Shown in pieces: positions 9,388-17,144 of a stretch of DNA of 35,394 nucleotides. The position numbers were made by a program, and so were the translations under genes. Origin of the DNA: Pseudomonadota bacterium (GTDB lineage: Bacteria > Pseudomonadota > Gammaproteobacteria > Burkholderiales > Burkholderiaceae_D); the NCBI GenBank assembly GCA_023422955.1, contig JAFAGG010000054.1, forward strand, positions 1 through 35,394, given 5' to 3'. The notes below the pieces were generated by a model that worked only from the letters and a program-made list of their open reading frames with translations, was not told the DNA's origin and did no database searches. Each line of letters starts with the position of its first letter. Position 1 is the stretch's first letter.

Positions 9388-9625
9388 TTTCTCTAATCGA
9401 TAAAATCTCGCTTTGGTGATAAGAATTCAAGCAGCGGACATAGGCGAGGCTGGCAGGCGCGACACAGACTCATCCGGGAAAAAGGTGGATTAACCATGCG
9501 ATTGCTTACGTCTGCCGGCAAGCAGGAATGCCGCTGATTGAAACGGGAAGCATTGGGAGACGAACGCCAGAAGAATGCTGACGCGTCACTCAACAAGCCG
9601 TGACGCAATGATGCTGAAGAAACCG

Positions 9626-9651
9626 TTAATGCTTAATGAAGCAAACATTAA
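9626..9651. promoter_or_regulatory. TTAATG/CATTAA box cluster upstream of the OFA transporter
   Basis: TTAATG occurs at 9626-9631 and 9633-9638, and its complement CATTAA at 9646-9651, giving an inverted pair TTAATG-n7-CATTAA. The hexamer is the same one repeated at 11-bp period before the response regulator gene. It lies about 240-265 bp before the transporter start on the minus strand. A role as operator for the response regulator at 10081 is inference. Confidence 0.4.
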
Positions 9652-9768
9652 CAATTTTTAATATCAGGCTTCTGCTCTTGAAATCGCCGTATAAAAACAC
9701 ATACTGATGCGTTGCCTGTGCAGGCTTGATGGCATGACAAGGCAGCGTCCAAAGGCAAGAAGCAAGGA

Positions 9769-9803
9769 CAAAAAAAACCCGCGCAGGAGAAGTGGCGCGG
9801 GTT
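9769..9803 (-). terminator. Rho-independent terminator on the minus strand with no obvious upstream gene
   Basis: A perfect 9-bp stem, AACCCGCGC with GCGCGGGTT, has a 10-nt loop and is followed, in the minus-strand direction, by a run of about eight T residues. No minus-strand protein gene ends before it; the nearest gene at higher coordinates (10081) is on the plus strand. It may end a small RNA starting somewhere in 9804-10060, or stop antisense transcription. Confidence 0.75.
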
Positions 9804-9880
9804 CGAAACCGTCTACAATCAACGGAGAGGAGGATTCGTGAATCACTGGTGAGTCAATGGGAACATCATGGCATGGCCCT

Positions 9881-9908
9881 CATTAACGCAGCATTAACAG
9901 ACCATTAA
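9881..9908 (+). promoter_or_regulatory. Three CATTAA direct repeats at 11-bp period (likely response-regulator boxes)
   Basis: CATTAA begins at 9881, 9892 and 9903, exactly 11 bp apart, so TTAA cores are separated by 7 bp. This is the geometry of OmpR/PhoB-family tandem half-sites, and TTAA-n7-TTAA resembles the known PmrA-type box. The repeats lie 173 bp before the ATG of an OmpR-family response regulator, so autoregulation is a reasonable inference. Confidence 0.6.
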
Positions 9909-10080
9909 GCGTAGCGAATCAAGCCCGAAAATAGAGCGTGCCCGTTGCCGAAACAAATTTCATTCCGGCCCTTCCTAATCAATGCAAGGCCGGCATCAAG
10001 TTTTCAAACCCGGTATCCTTCTTTGGCAGCGTCATTGCTGCTCCCGTCATTTGCATGTTCCCCTATCGCTTCGGATTGTT

Positions 10081-10767
10081 ATGAAAGTACTGGTAGTTGA
10101 AGATAACGAGCGTGTCTCCGCATTCATCAAGAAAGGCTTGAGCGAAGCAGGCCATACGGTCGATCACGCGGACAATGGCCGCGAGGGTTTGTTCTTCTCG
10201 GTCAGCGAAAACTATGATGCGATCATCATGGACCGCATGTTGCCGGGGAATATAGATGGACTGGCCATCATCAGCGCACTGCGTAAGACCGGCAACAATA
10301 CGCCCATCCTGATCCTGAGCGCGCTGTCCGATGTCGATGAACGCATACGCGGACTCAAGAGCGGCGGCGATGATTACCTGGTCAAGCCCTTCGAGCTGGG
10401 CGAATTGCTGGCCCGCCTCGAAGCCTTGTGCCGGCGGATGCAGAACGGCGCAAGCGAGTCGCCCACGTCGCTGGTGCTCGGCGACTTGCGCATGGACCTG
10501 CTGTCGCACAAGGTCACGCGAGATGGAAAGCTGATTACTCTGCAACCGCGCGAATTCAAGCTGCTCGAATATCTGCTGCGGCATGCGAACCAGGTCGTCA
10601 CGCGCACCATGCTGCTGGAAAATGTATGGGATTACCACTTCGATCCGCAGACCAATGTCGTCGATGTCCACATCAGCAAGCTGCGACAAAAGATCGATGC
10701 CGGTTTTTCCCACCCCCTGCTGCGCACCGTGCGCAGTGCAGGTTACATGCTGACCTGCGGTGATTAA
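10081..10767 (+). CDS. OmpR-family response regulator
   Basis: A 228-residue regulator. The receiver domain has VVEDNE at residues 5-10, phospho-acceptor Asp51 in IIMDRMLPG, a conserved Ser in ILSALS and Lys102 in YLVKPFE. The C-terminal winged-helix domain (about 128-226) carries the typical LQPREFKLLEYLL recognition region, VDVHISKLRQKI and the wing VRSAGYML. The open frame extends upstream to 9982, but MKVLVVEDN at 10081 is the family's usual N terminus, so this start is chosen; no good Shine-Dalgarno is seen. It overlaps the sensor kinase gene by 8 bases. It resembles the CopR/CusR/PmrA/QseB group, but the signal cannot be told from sequence. Binding to the CATTAA boxes at 9881-9908 is likely. 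Confidence 0.92.
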   Translation: MKVLVVEDNERVSAFIKKGLSEAGHTVDHADNGREGLFFSVSENYDAIIMDRMLPGNIDGLAIISALRKTGNNTPILILSALSDVDERIRGLKSGGDDYLVKPFELGELLARLEALCRRMQNGASESPTSLVLGDLRMDLLSHKVTRDGKLITLQPREFKLLEYLLRHANQVVTRTMLLENVWDYHFDPQTNVVDVHISKLRQKIDAGFSHPLLRTVRSAGYMLTCGD

Positions 10768-12199
10768 AAGACCGCGCATTTCCTCCCGAACGCTGACGCT
10801 GATGTATGTGGCGGGCAGCCTGTTCATCCTGGCGCTGTTTGCCACGCCTGTCTGGTATGCATGGCGCAAGATGATCGATGAAAACCGCACGCATATCCTG
10901 CAGGCCGATACGCAAAGGCTGGCCAGCGTCTATGAGAAGCGGGGAGCGGACGGGCTGATTGCCGCCATCGAGTCGCGCGTCGATGTGCAGCCGGAAGGCG
11001 ATGAAAAGTATGTGCTGTTTGCCGATCCGGCTTACACGATCATTTCGGGCAATCTCAATGCCTGGCCGCAAGGCGTGCCGGATCAGGATGGCACCTATAT
11101 TCAGCATATCGATGTCGGACAGGAGTCGGTGCATGCCGTGCTGGTGCGCTCCACATTGCCTGACGGCTCCAACCTGCTGGTCGGGCGCAATCTGGCTTAC
11201 CACGATCAGGTAGGGGAATTGTTCATACTGGAACTGGTCGGGACCACGCTGATCATCCTGCTGCTGGGCGTGTGCGGCGGGCTGGTGATTCGCCGCTCCC
11301 TGCTGTCGGAAGTGCAGACCATACGGCAAACCACCGCCGAGATCGTGGAAGGCAATCTGACCCATCGCCTGACCACGCGCGGCGGGCAGGATGAGCTCGA
11401 CCTGCTGGCAGTGACCGTCAATCGCATGCTGGACCAGATCGAACAGCTCATCAACGGCACGCGCAACATCACCAATGCCATTGCCCATGATCTGCGCACG
11501 CCCCTGACCGAGTTGCGGACCCGGCTGGAAGACCTGTCGCTGAATGCGCCGGCCGATACCGTCAACGACATCAATGCCGCGGTCGCCGATGTGGACAGAG
11601 TGATTGCGATTTTTAATGCTCTGCTGCGCCTGGCAGAAATCGATACCGGCGCGCGCAAGGCGGGTTTCGTTCATACCGATTTCACCCGCATCGTGGAAGA
11701 TGCGGTCGAGTTCTATCAGCCGCTGGCCGAGGTCAAGCACATCGATCTGTATCTTCAGGCCTCGGCGCCGGCCACGGGATGGGGAGATCCCTTGCTGCTC
11801 GCGCAAGCCGTGGGCAACCTGCTTGACAATGCGATCAAGTTTGCGCCGCAACATAGCGTCATTACTGTCGCTGTCGCGCGCGAAACCGTCAGGCAGCAAT
11901 CCGCGATCCGGATCAGCGTGGCCGATCAGGGGCCGGGCATACCGGATGAAGAAAAGCCCCGCGTCAGCGAGCGCTTCTACCGCAGCGACAGTAGCCGCGC
12001 CGCCCCCGGCGTGGGATTGGGCCTGAGCCTGGTATCGTCGGTGGCCAGGCTGCACAATGGCGTGCTTGAACTGGCAGACAATCAGCCGGGACTGCGCGCC
12101 AGCCTGGTCATGATCGCGGGGCGACAGCTTGCTTCCTCCGAGCTGCCTAGACCGGATGGCAGCCGGCCCGTGCCGGCCGGCACCCCACCCCTTGCCTAG
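10760..12199 (+). CDS. Membrane sensor histidine kinase, partner of the OmpR-type regulator
   Basis: A 479-residue kinase starting with GTG inside the end of the response regulator gene (8-base overlap). Two membrane helices, about residues 12-32 and 153-176, bracket a periplasmic sensor of about 120 residues without a recognised fold. A HAMP domain follows (RSLLSEVQTIRQTTAEIVEGN). The phospho-acceptor His243 is in IAHDLRTPLTEL. The ATPase domain has GNLLDNAIKF, DQGPGIP and GVGLGLSLVSSV. All catalytic motifs are intact. It should phosphorylate the regulator at 10081. The C-terminal end has a perfect 14-bp palindrome in the DNA at 12170-12183, probably only a base-composition effect. Signal unknown; an envelope cue is plausible for this class. 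Confidence 0.9.
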   Translation: MIKRPRISSRTLTLMYVAGSLFILALFATPVWYAWRKMIDENRTHILQADTQRLASVYEKRGADGLIAAIESRVDVQPEGDEKYVLFADPAYTIISGNLNAWPQGVPDQDGTYIQHIDVGQESVHAVLVRSTLPDGSNLLVGRNLAYHDQVGELFILELVGTTLIILLLGVCGGLVIRRSLLSEVQTIRQTTAEIVEGNLTHRLTTRGGQDELDLLAVTVNRMLDQIEQLINGTRNITNAIAHDLRTPLTELRTRLEDLSLNAPADTVNDINAAVADVDRVIAIFNALLRLAEIDTGARKAGFVHTDFTRIVEDAVEFYQPLAEVKHIDLYLQASAPATGWGDPLLLAQAVGNLLDNAIKFAPQHSVITVAVARETVRQQSAIRISVADQGPGIPDEEKPRVSERFYRSDSSRAAPGVGLGLSLVSSVARLHNGVLELADNQPGLRASLVMIAGRQLASSELPRPDGSRPVPAGTPPLA

Positions 12200-12216
12200 C
12201 CAGTCGTAAGGTGGCA

Positions 12217-12329
12217 AAGCAAGTGCTCTTAACGACACTCACTTGCTTCCACACTGACACAGTTACTGCTATCGGCCTCGCAGCGCGGAAGCGCCGGATG
12301 CGTCCTTTTGCAGGCCTGTACGCATCCGG
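12217..12329. promoter_or_regulatory. Two inverted repeats between the kinase gene and yjdM
   Basis: The first is AAGCAAGTG at 12217-12225 with CACTTGCTT at 12240-12248 (9 bp, 14-nt spacer). The second is CCGGATGCGT at 12294-12303 with ACGCATCCGG at 12320-12329 (10 bp, 16-nt spacer). Neither is followed by a T-run on either strand, so they are not classical terminators; they could be operators or mRNA structures ahead of yjdM. Confidence 0.4.
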
Positions 12330-12437
12330 AAAGCGAACACCCGGATTCACATGGAGAGCGCTGACAGGTTTGCCGGTCGGCTGCGCGGTATACTTGCGTT
12401 CTTTTACAGGCATCGCATAACAGCCAAGGAACACGCC

Positions 12438-12779
12438 ATGAATACATTACCCGCCTGCCCGAAATGCAATTCCGAATTTACCTATGAAGATGGCGGAAAT
12501 TACATTTGCCCGGAGTGCGCACATGAATGGTCGGCGCAAGTCCCTACTTCAGCCGAAGAGGGCGAGGTGGTCTATCGCGATTCGGCCGGCAATGTATTGA
12601 ACGATGGCGATACGGTTACGGTCATCAAGGATTTGAAAATGAAGGGGTCGGCAAGCGCAATCAAGATGGGCACCAAAGTTAAAAATATCCGGCTGGTCAA
12701 TAGTGACCACAATATCGACTGCAAGATCGATGGTTTCGGCGCTGTAAGTCTGAAATCGGAGTTTGTCAAAAAAGCATAA
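12438..12779 (+). CDS. yjdM: YjdM/PhnA-family zinc-ribbon protein
   Basis: A 113-residue protein with an N-terminal zinc ribbon (CPKCNSEFTYEDGGNYICPEC, two CxxC pairs at about residues 7-10 and 26-29 for metal binding) and the PhnA-type beta domain, with the conserved DSAGNVLNDGDTV and KDLKMKG segments and a C terminus ending in lysines. Length and layout match E. coli YjdM, once named PhnA. The old phosphonate link comes from its name and locus in E. coli; its biochemical role is not settled. The open frame runs back to 12351, but the ATG at 12438 is preceded by AAGGA and gives the family's N terminus. A GC-rich hairpin follows the stop. Confidence 0.9.
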   Translation: MNTLPACPKCNSEFTYEDGGNYICPECAHEWSAQVPTSAEEGEVVYRDSAGNVLNDGDTVTVIKDLKMKGSASAIKMGTKVKNIRLVNSDHNIDCKIDGFGAVSLKSEFVKKA

Positions 12780-12782
12780 CGA

Positions 12783-12822
12783 GGGCGCGTGCCGCGCCTT
12801 CCCGGTGCAGGCGCGCCTGCAC
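12783..12822. terminator. Two adjacent GC-rich hairpins after yjdM
   Basis: A 6-bp stem GGCGCG-tgc-CGCGCC at 12784-12798 is followed by a perfect 18-bp palindrome of GTGCAGGCG and its complement at 12805-12822. T-runs are short or missing, so termination efficiency is doubtful; they might instead separate expression of yjdM and the next gene. Confidence 0.4.
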
Positions 12823-12854
12823 TATTCGCCTCGTTCGAAATCAAATCGTTTCAC

Positions 12855-13706
12855 ATGGAAAATCCGCAACGTGATGATGCCATCACCTCTCCCGTGCATT
12901 TTGCAGACGTACTGAATCAAAGCGGCGGCAAGCCTTTTGCATTTGACCATGGCGACATGCGCACCTTGCATTTTGATGAAAAATACATTCAAAGCGCAAT
13001 GTGGATTTCCGCCCCTGACGAGCTGTTACTCAGCTATACCCAGGCAATGATGGGATTTCTGCTGTTTAATTCAGCGCCACGCCACATACTCATGATTGGC
13101 CTGGGCGGTGGTTCGCTGGCGAAATATTGCTACCGCATGCTGCCGGCAACACGCATCACTGTTATCGAACTGGATCCCGATGTCATTGCGCTACGCAATA
13201 CCTTCTGCATTCCCGACAATAACGACCGGTTCCAGGTGGTTCAAGCGGACGCGGCAGACTATCTGTCTGCCATGAATGACAAGGTCGATATCGTCCTGCA
13301 TGATGGCTTTACGGCGGACGGTTTAGCGCCCGAACTCAGCAATGAAGCTTTCTACCGGCGCTGCCATGACGTGCTTGAACAGAACGGTGTTCTCGTATCA
13401 AACTTTTGGGGAGACACTGCTGATCTTGTGCCCATGATGACGCGGCTATATGACGCTTTCCATGGCAATTTATGGTGGTGTGACGCCAGCACCAGTTTCA
13501 ACCGTATCGTCTTTTCGGGAAGAAATATCGATGTGGCGAGGTTTCAGGTATTGCTTCCGAAGCGAGCGGCCCAGCTCGACCTGCATCATGGGTTCTCGTT
13601 TTCTGAGCTCGCCGACAGGCTGCAGACTGCATGCGGAAAGAGTCGTACGGAGTTCGAAGCGCTGGCTGAGGCCAAAACATTTGCTCAGGCCATGCAGGAA
13701 GAATGA
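12855..13706 (+). CDS. Spermidine-synthase-like (SpeE-fold) methyltransferase-type protein
   Basis: A 283-residue protein with the aminopropyltransferase/SAM-methyltransferase fold. The nucleotide-binding glycine loop is MIGLGGGSLAKY (about residues 84-95), followed by the acidic end of strand 2 in VIELDPDVI, and QADAADYL binding the base. The region of the catalytic Asp of true spermidine synthases reads VLHDGFTADG, so the motif is only partly like the usual D-x-x-D pattern and enzymatic identity is unsure. The open frame reaches 12789, but that leader runs through the palindrome; MENPQRDD at 12855 is a better start. No polyamine gene is adjacent. It converges on the EAL gene 51 bp away. Confidence 0.78.
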   Translation: MENPQRDDAITSPVHFADVLNQSGGKPFAFDHGDMRTLHFDEKYIQSAMWISAPDELLLSYTQAMMGFLLFNSAPRHILMIGLGGGSLAKYCYRMLPATRITVIELDPDVIALRNTFCIPDNNDRFQVVQADAADYLSAMNDKVDIVLHDGFTADGLAPELSNEAFYRRCHDVLEQNGVLVSNFWGDTADLVPMMTRLYDAFHGNLWWCDASTSFNRIVFSGRNIDVARFQVLLPKRAAQLDLHHGFSFSELADRLQTACGKSRTEFEALAEAKTFAQAMQEE

Positions 13707-13757
13707 ACTGACCGGGTCCTCAGGAGGCGAACCGTAAAGACTGCTGGCAATGGCCTG

Positions 13758-15455
13758 TCAGGCGTGCAAGGCACACTCCTTGTGCTGGCCGCACCAGCCC
13801 GCAAAGTCGTCGGCGGAGAGCGGACGTGAAATCCAGAAGCCTTGCGCCACATCGCATCCGACGCTGCCGAGCAAGTCGTAGGTTTCCTTGTCTTCCACCC
13901 CTTCCGCGATGGCCTTTATGTTCATCTTGTGGGCCAGCGCCACTGCCGCGGCCACGATATGGGTCGCTCCGGCATCTGCCGTCACCCTGCGCACGAATGA
14001 CTGATCGACCTTGATGTAAGAGATAGGGAGCTGATGCAGATACTGCAAGGAAGAGTGACCGGTTCCGAAGTCGTCGATGGCAATGGTAATGTCCGCCCTG
14101 GCCAGGCGATTCAGCTCGGTGATGGTGTGATCGATGTCCGTCATCAGCGCCCCTTCCGTGACTTCAAGCTCCAGGTGGCTGCCATCGAGCTTGTGCTGCT
14201 CCAGCAAGCGCAACACCATTTCGGAGAAATCCGGATGCGAGAGATTGCGCGGCGAGATATTGACCGCGACCGGGATATGGATACCGGCTTGCCGCCAGCG
14301 CACCATCTGCTTCATCGCTTCATTCAGCGCAAACCCGGTCACAAAATGAATCAGGGTGCTTTGTTCGGCGCGCGGAATGAACACTCCCGGAGAAACGTCG
14401 CCGTGCTCCGGATGGTGCCAGCGCATCAGCGCCTCGGCACTGTGGACGCGCCCTGTCGCCATGTCGACTTTCGGCTGATAGTGCAGTGACAGCTGCCCTT
14501 GCTCGACCGCCCTGGTCAACGCCCCCAGCATGGACAGGGTTTCCTTTGCAGCGATATTGAGCCTGGGCGTGTAGGCCACGAAATCCTGGGCTTTCTTGTG
14601 CGCATCGATCAAGGCCGACTCGGCCCTTTGCAAATACACTTCGGGCGCTTCGCTTATTTCGCCAAAAATCACATAGCCGACCCGGGAATCGACATGCACC
14701 GGTATGCCATTGAACAGGAAAGGCTGCCGGGAGCTTTCCGCCAATCCTTCAATCAGCAGCACGATATCCTCGGCCTTACCATCGCTCATGAACAGGCCGA
14801 TCTGCTCCGTATCGGTGCGATAGATTTTTGTCTTCCTGGGATTTCTTGCTTCGAAGCGCGCGGCAGATTGCCGTATCACTTCTTCAATGATCTCGAAGCC
14901 GAAAGCCGACTTCAGCTCCATGACGTTTTCAAGGGAAACGACAGCCATCACGAAGGAATCTGACACGCTTTTCTTTCTGGCCGCTTCACGCAGATCGTCC
15001 AGTAAAGCGGTACGGTTTTCCATGCCGGTGGAAGCGTCATGCCGCGCGATCCACTTGAGATTTTCAAGGTGATATCTGACGGTATCGCTGGCCGCGCCGC
15101 TGAGTATCCCCGTCAGGGTAAAGAACCCGGTGCGGTATAGCCAGTTGACCGTCTTCTGAGGTTCGCCCGTCAGCACATCGATAGGCATGAAGGGCCCCAG
15201 CGCGATGCCTCCCAATATGCCGACCACGATCCCGCCCCTTACCCCGAATACAAATCCCGCCAGCAGGACCGGCACGTACATGGAATGCGAATACACGTAC
15301 TTGATGCCGCCGGTTGCATACACCAGCAGGTAGATGCCCGCCATGAGCAAGGCGAACAGGGGAAGCGCGGCCAGTCGTATTCCGCGCTGATTCTGCCTCA
15401 GCCATTGAAATAAGGAAGTTGTATTCATTACCTGTAAGGCGAAACAACCTTTCAT
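13758..15455 (-). CDS. Membrane c-di-GMP phosphodiesterase (degenerate GGDEF plus EAL)
   Basis: A 565-residue protein. Residues about 25-135 hold about four hydrophobic segments and form an unclassified membrane sensor. The GGDEF domain (about 145-300) has lost its signature; the aligned stretch is YRTDTEQIGLFM, so it should not make c-di-GMP but could bind GTP or act as a regulatory domain. The EAL domain (about 310-555) keeps the catalytic set: EALMRW, VNISPRN, LEVTEGAL, AIDDFGTGHSS, IKVDQSF, AEGVED and QGFWISRPL. It is therefore predicted to hydrolyse c-di-GMP. The start is uncertain between ATG 15455 and ATG 15428; neither has a clear Shine-Dalgarno. An 11-bp tandem repeat lies about 170 bp upstream. 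Confidence 0.88.
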   Translation of the reverse strand: MKGCFALQVMNTTSLFQWLRQNQRGIRLAALPLFALLMAGIYLLVYATGGIKYVYSHSMYVPVLLAGFVFGVRGGIVVGILGGIALGPFMPIDVLTGEPQKTVNWLYRTGFFTLTGILSGAASDTVRYHLENLKWIARHDASTGMENRTALLDDLREAARKKSVSDSFVMAVVSLENVMELKSAFGFEIIEEVIRQSAARFEARNPRKTKIYRTDTEQIGLFMSDGKAEDIVLLIEGLAESSRQPFLFNGIPVHVDSRVGYVIFGEISEAPEVYLQRAESALIDAHKKAQDFVAYTPRLNIAAKETLSMLGALTRAVEQGQLSLHYQPKVDMATGRVHSAEALMRWHHPEHGDVSPGVFIPRAEQSTLIHFVTGFALNEAMKQMVRWRQAGIHIPVAVNISPRNLSHPDFSEMVLRLLEQHKLDGSHLELEVTEGALMTDIDHTITELNRLARADITIAIDDFGTGHSSLQYLHQLPISYIKVDQSFVRRVTADAGATHIVAAAVALAHKMNIKAIAEGVEDKETYDLLGSVGCDVAQGFWISRPLSADDFAGWCGQHKECALHA

Positions 15456-15623
15456 TTTCGTGAAATGTTGAGGAGCAGAGTCTGGCGGTTACTCTTACTA
15501 AGAGATGCTATTGAATGAAAAGGTGCTGAGTCCTGGCGAATGAGAGGGTTTTAAAGAAGCGTTATTTTCCGGGCGCCATTCATTGCAACTCAGAAACATA
15601 CTCCTACAAAAATCATGTCAATT

Positions 15624-15645
15624 CAAACGTTTATCAAACGTTTAT
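15624..15645. repeat. 11-bp tandem repeat, two copies (CAAACGTTTAT)
   Basis: CAAACGTTTAT occurs twice head to tail. Each unit contains the palindrome AAACGTTT, so the pair presents two symmetric sites one helical turn apart, upstream of the EAL phosphodiesterase gene. It may be an operator or a tandem duplication of the type seen at 18988, 31312 and 32426. Confidence 0.7.
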
Positions 15646-15692
15646 AAATGATGAGCTTGAATATTTGTCATGGATCAATATTTTTGTACTAG

Positions 15693-15800
15693 CAGTGAAG
15701 TCCAGTCCTGCAATTTGCGGCTTATTTGTGGCTTATCCCCAGCCTCGTCTTATCGCATTCCACCTTTGCGAATGAGCGGATTGCAGGACTGTTTTCACTG
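15693..15800. repeat. 108-nt element with long inverted-repeat arms
   Basis: The left arm, CAGTGAA then CAGTCCTGCAAT (15693-15699, 15703-15714), pairs with ATTGCAGGACTG then TTCACTG (15780-15791, 15794-15800), giving 12 + 7 bp around a small internal loop and a 65-nt centre that itself can form a short stem (CATTC...GAATG). It lies 15 bp beyond the stop of the tri-haem cytochrome gene. No T-run follows on either strand and no target-site duplication is evident. It may be an mRNA 3' structure, a small RNA or a MITE-like remnant. Confidence 0.6.
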
Positions 15801-15815
15801 TATTGATGCAGGCGC

Positions 15816-17099
15816 TTACTCCAGGGGTGTGCCGCGCAGGCGGCCGACTTCGACCGAGGACACCAGGCTGCCCTGATTGCCCCAGGCAGTGCGCACATAG
15901 GAAAGCACCGCCGCGATTTCTTCATCACTCAAGGTCATGCTGTAAGGCGGCATGCCATAAGGACGCGGATTGCCGTCAGTGCTTGGCGGGAAGCCACCGC
16001 TCAAGATCATGCGGATAGGATTGACGGCCGGGCCGGTGGTCAGGGAAGTATTGCCGGCCAGCGGCGGATAGGCGGGCGGCTGACCCTTGCCGTTCGCCGC
16101 ATGGCATTCGACGCAATGCTGTTCATAAATTTTCGCGCCGAGCTCCAGCACGGCGTCCGTATTGCCGTGGGCAGCCATGGCCTTTGCCGGGCGCTGAGCC
16201 TCTTGCGCTGGCAGGCTTTTCAAATAAACGGCCATGGCATCGACATCCTTTTGCGTCAGATGCTGCAGGCTTGCGCTGACCACTTCCGCCATGGGACCGT
16301 AGACCGCGCCCTGCCGGGACACGCCGGTTCGCAGCAAGGCGGCGATGTCCTGCGCGTCCCAGGCAGCCAGTCCGCTGCCTGCATCCGGATGCAGCGACGG
16401 CGCATACCAGTTCTGCATCGGAATCATGCCGCCGGCGAAGCTATCGCTTCCGGCGCTGCCGCCGAAGGCATCGCGGCTGGTGTGACAGGCGCTGCAATGG
16501 CCCAAGCCCTGCACCAGGTAAGCGCCCTGGTTCCAGTCCACGGATTGGTTGGTTTCCGGCTGATAAATGCCGGGCTCGAAATAGAGCGTGCGCCAGAAAG
16601 CCAGCAGGATGCGCTGGTTGTAAGGAAAACTCAGATCGTGTTCCCGATTTTGCTGCTTCACCGGCAGCACGGTTTGCAGATAGGCATGGATCGCATCGGA
16701 ATCGGCCCGGCTGACCTTGGTGTAGTTCGGATAGGGGAAAGCCGGATACAGGAAACTGCCATCCCTGGATTTCCCGTTATGCATCGCGCGCCAGAAATCA
16801 TCGGCGCTCCATGTGCCTATGCCGGTTTCTTCATCAGGCGTAATGTTGGGCGCATAGATGTCGCCAAAGCGGCTGCGGATCGCGCGCCCGCCTGCATATT
16901 CGTCGCCGCCGTGCACCGTATGGCAAGCCATGCAGTTGCCGGCCTGCGCCAGGTAGGCGCCGCGTGCCACCTGCGCGGCGCTGTCGGCAACGGGGACGCC
17001 GGGATGATCCTGTTCCGGCGACTTCATGACTTCGATGCCGATGACCAGCAACGGTACGGCGATGAGGAGAGCAACAGCGATAGCAAGAATTCTTTTCAT
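15816..17099 (-). CDS. Tri-haem c-type cytochrome (alcohol/aldehyde dehydrogenase cytochrome-subunit type)
   Basis: A 427-residue protein from the ATG at 17099; the frame extends 10 codons further, but MKRILAIAVALLIAV is the proper signal-anchor start. One N-terminal membrane helix is followed by three haem-attachment sites, CMACH (about residues 56-60), CSACH (about 205) and CVECH (about 335). The segment around the first haem, with YAPNITPDEETGIGTWS and DGSFLYPAFPYPNYTKV, is characteristic of the tri-haem cytochrome subunits of membrane-bound alcohol, gluconate and aldehyde dehydrogenases. It should pass electrons from a periplasmic dehydrogenase to the respiratory chain. No dehydrogenase gene is next to it. 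It follows the di-haem cytochrome by 45 bp and forms an operon with it. Confidence 0.9.
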   Translation of the reverse strand: MKRILAIAVALLIAVPLLVIGIEVMKSPEQDHPGVPVADSAAQVARGAYLAQAGNCMACHTVHGGDEYAGGRAIRSRFGDIYAPNITPDEETGIGTWSADDFWRAMHNGKSRDGSFLYPAFPYPNYTKVSRADSDAIHAYLQTVLPVKQQNREHDLSFPYNQRILLAFWRTLYFEPGIYQPETNQSVDWNQGAYLVQGLGHCSACHTSRDAFGGSAGSDSFAGGMIPMQNWYAPSLHPDAGSGLAAWDAQDIAALLRTGVSRQGAVYGPMAEVVSASLQHLTQKDVDAMAVYLKSLPAQEAQRPAKAMAAHGNTDAVLELGAKIYEQHCVECHAANGKGQPPAYPPLAGNTSLTTGPAVNPIRMILSGGFPPSTDGNPRPYGMPPYSMTLSDEEIAAVLSYVRTAWGNQGSLVSSVEVGRLRGTPLE

Positions 17100-17144
17100 G
17101 GCAAGGCCAGCCTTAGGGCATTGGGGCATTACTGCCCTGCTGCA

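Larger units (their letters stand above)
9388..10080. other. Long divergent intergenic region between the OFA transporter and the two-component system
   Basis: These 693 bases hold no convincing protein gene. They contain CATTAA/TTAATG boxes at 9626-9651, a 7-bp inverted repeat GCGTCAC...GTGACGC at 9583-9606 in the presumed leader of the transporter, a minus-strand terminator at 9769-9803 without an upstream gene, and three CATTAA boxes at 9881-9908. A purine-rich stretch near 9822-9831 (GGAGAGGAGG) looks like a ribosome binding site but leads only into frames of under 20 codons on the plus strand. Confidence 0.6.
15456..15815. other. Intergenic region between the EAL gene and the cytochrome operon
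   Basis: No gene is seen. The region holds a CTCTTACTAAGAG palindrome near 15492, the 11-bp tandem repeat at 15624-15645 and the long inverted repeat at 15693-15800. It serves as promoter region for the EAL gene and as 3' region for the tri-haem cytochrome gene. Confidence 0.55.

Noticed and set aside
8137..9396. A 419-codon plus-strand open frame opposite the OFA transporter gene
   Set aside because: It is the mirror of a clear membrane transporter gene in GC-rich DNA, its product is His/Gln/Gly-rich without any fold signature, and it has no ribosome binding site.
9795..9811. GGGTTCGAAACC near the orphan terminator, considered as the T-arm of a tRNA or an attachment site
   Set aside because: No acceptor stem, anticodon arm or CCA end surrounds it, and the bases are already explained by the terminator stem.
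10673..12238. A 521-codon minus-strand open frame opposite the two-component genes
   Set aside because: It covers genes with clear kinase and regulator motifs on the plus strand, and its predicted product has antisense-like composition.
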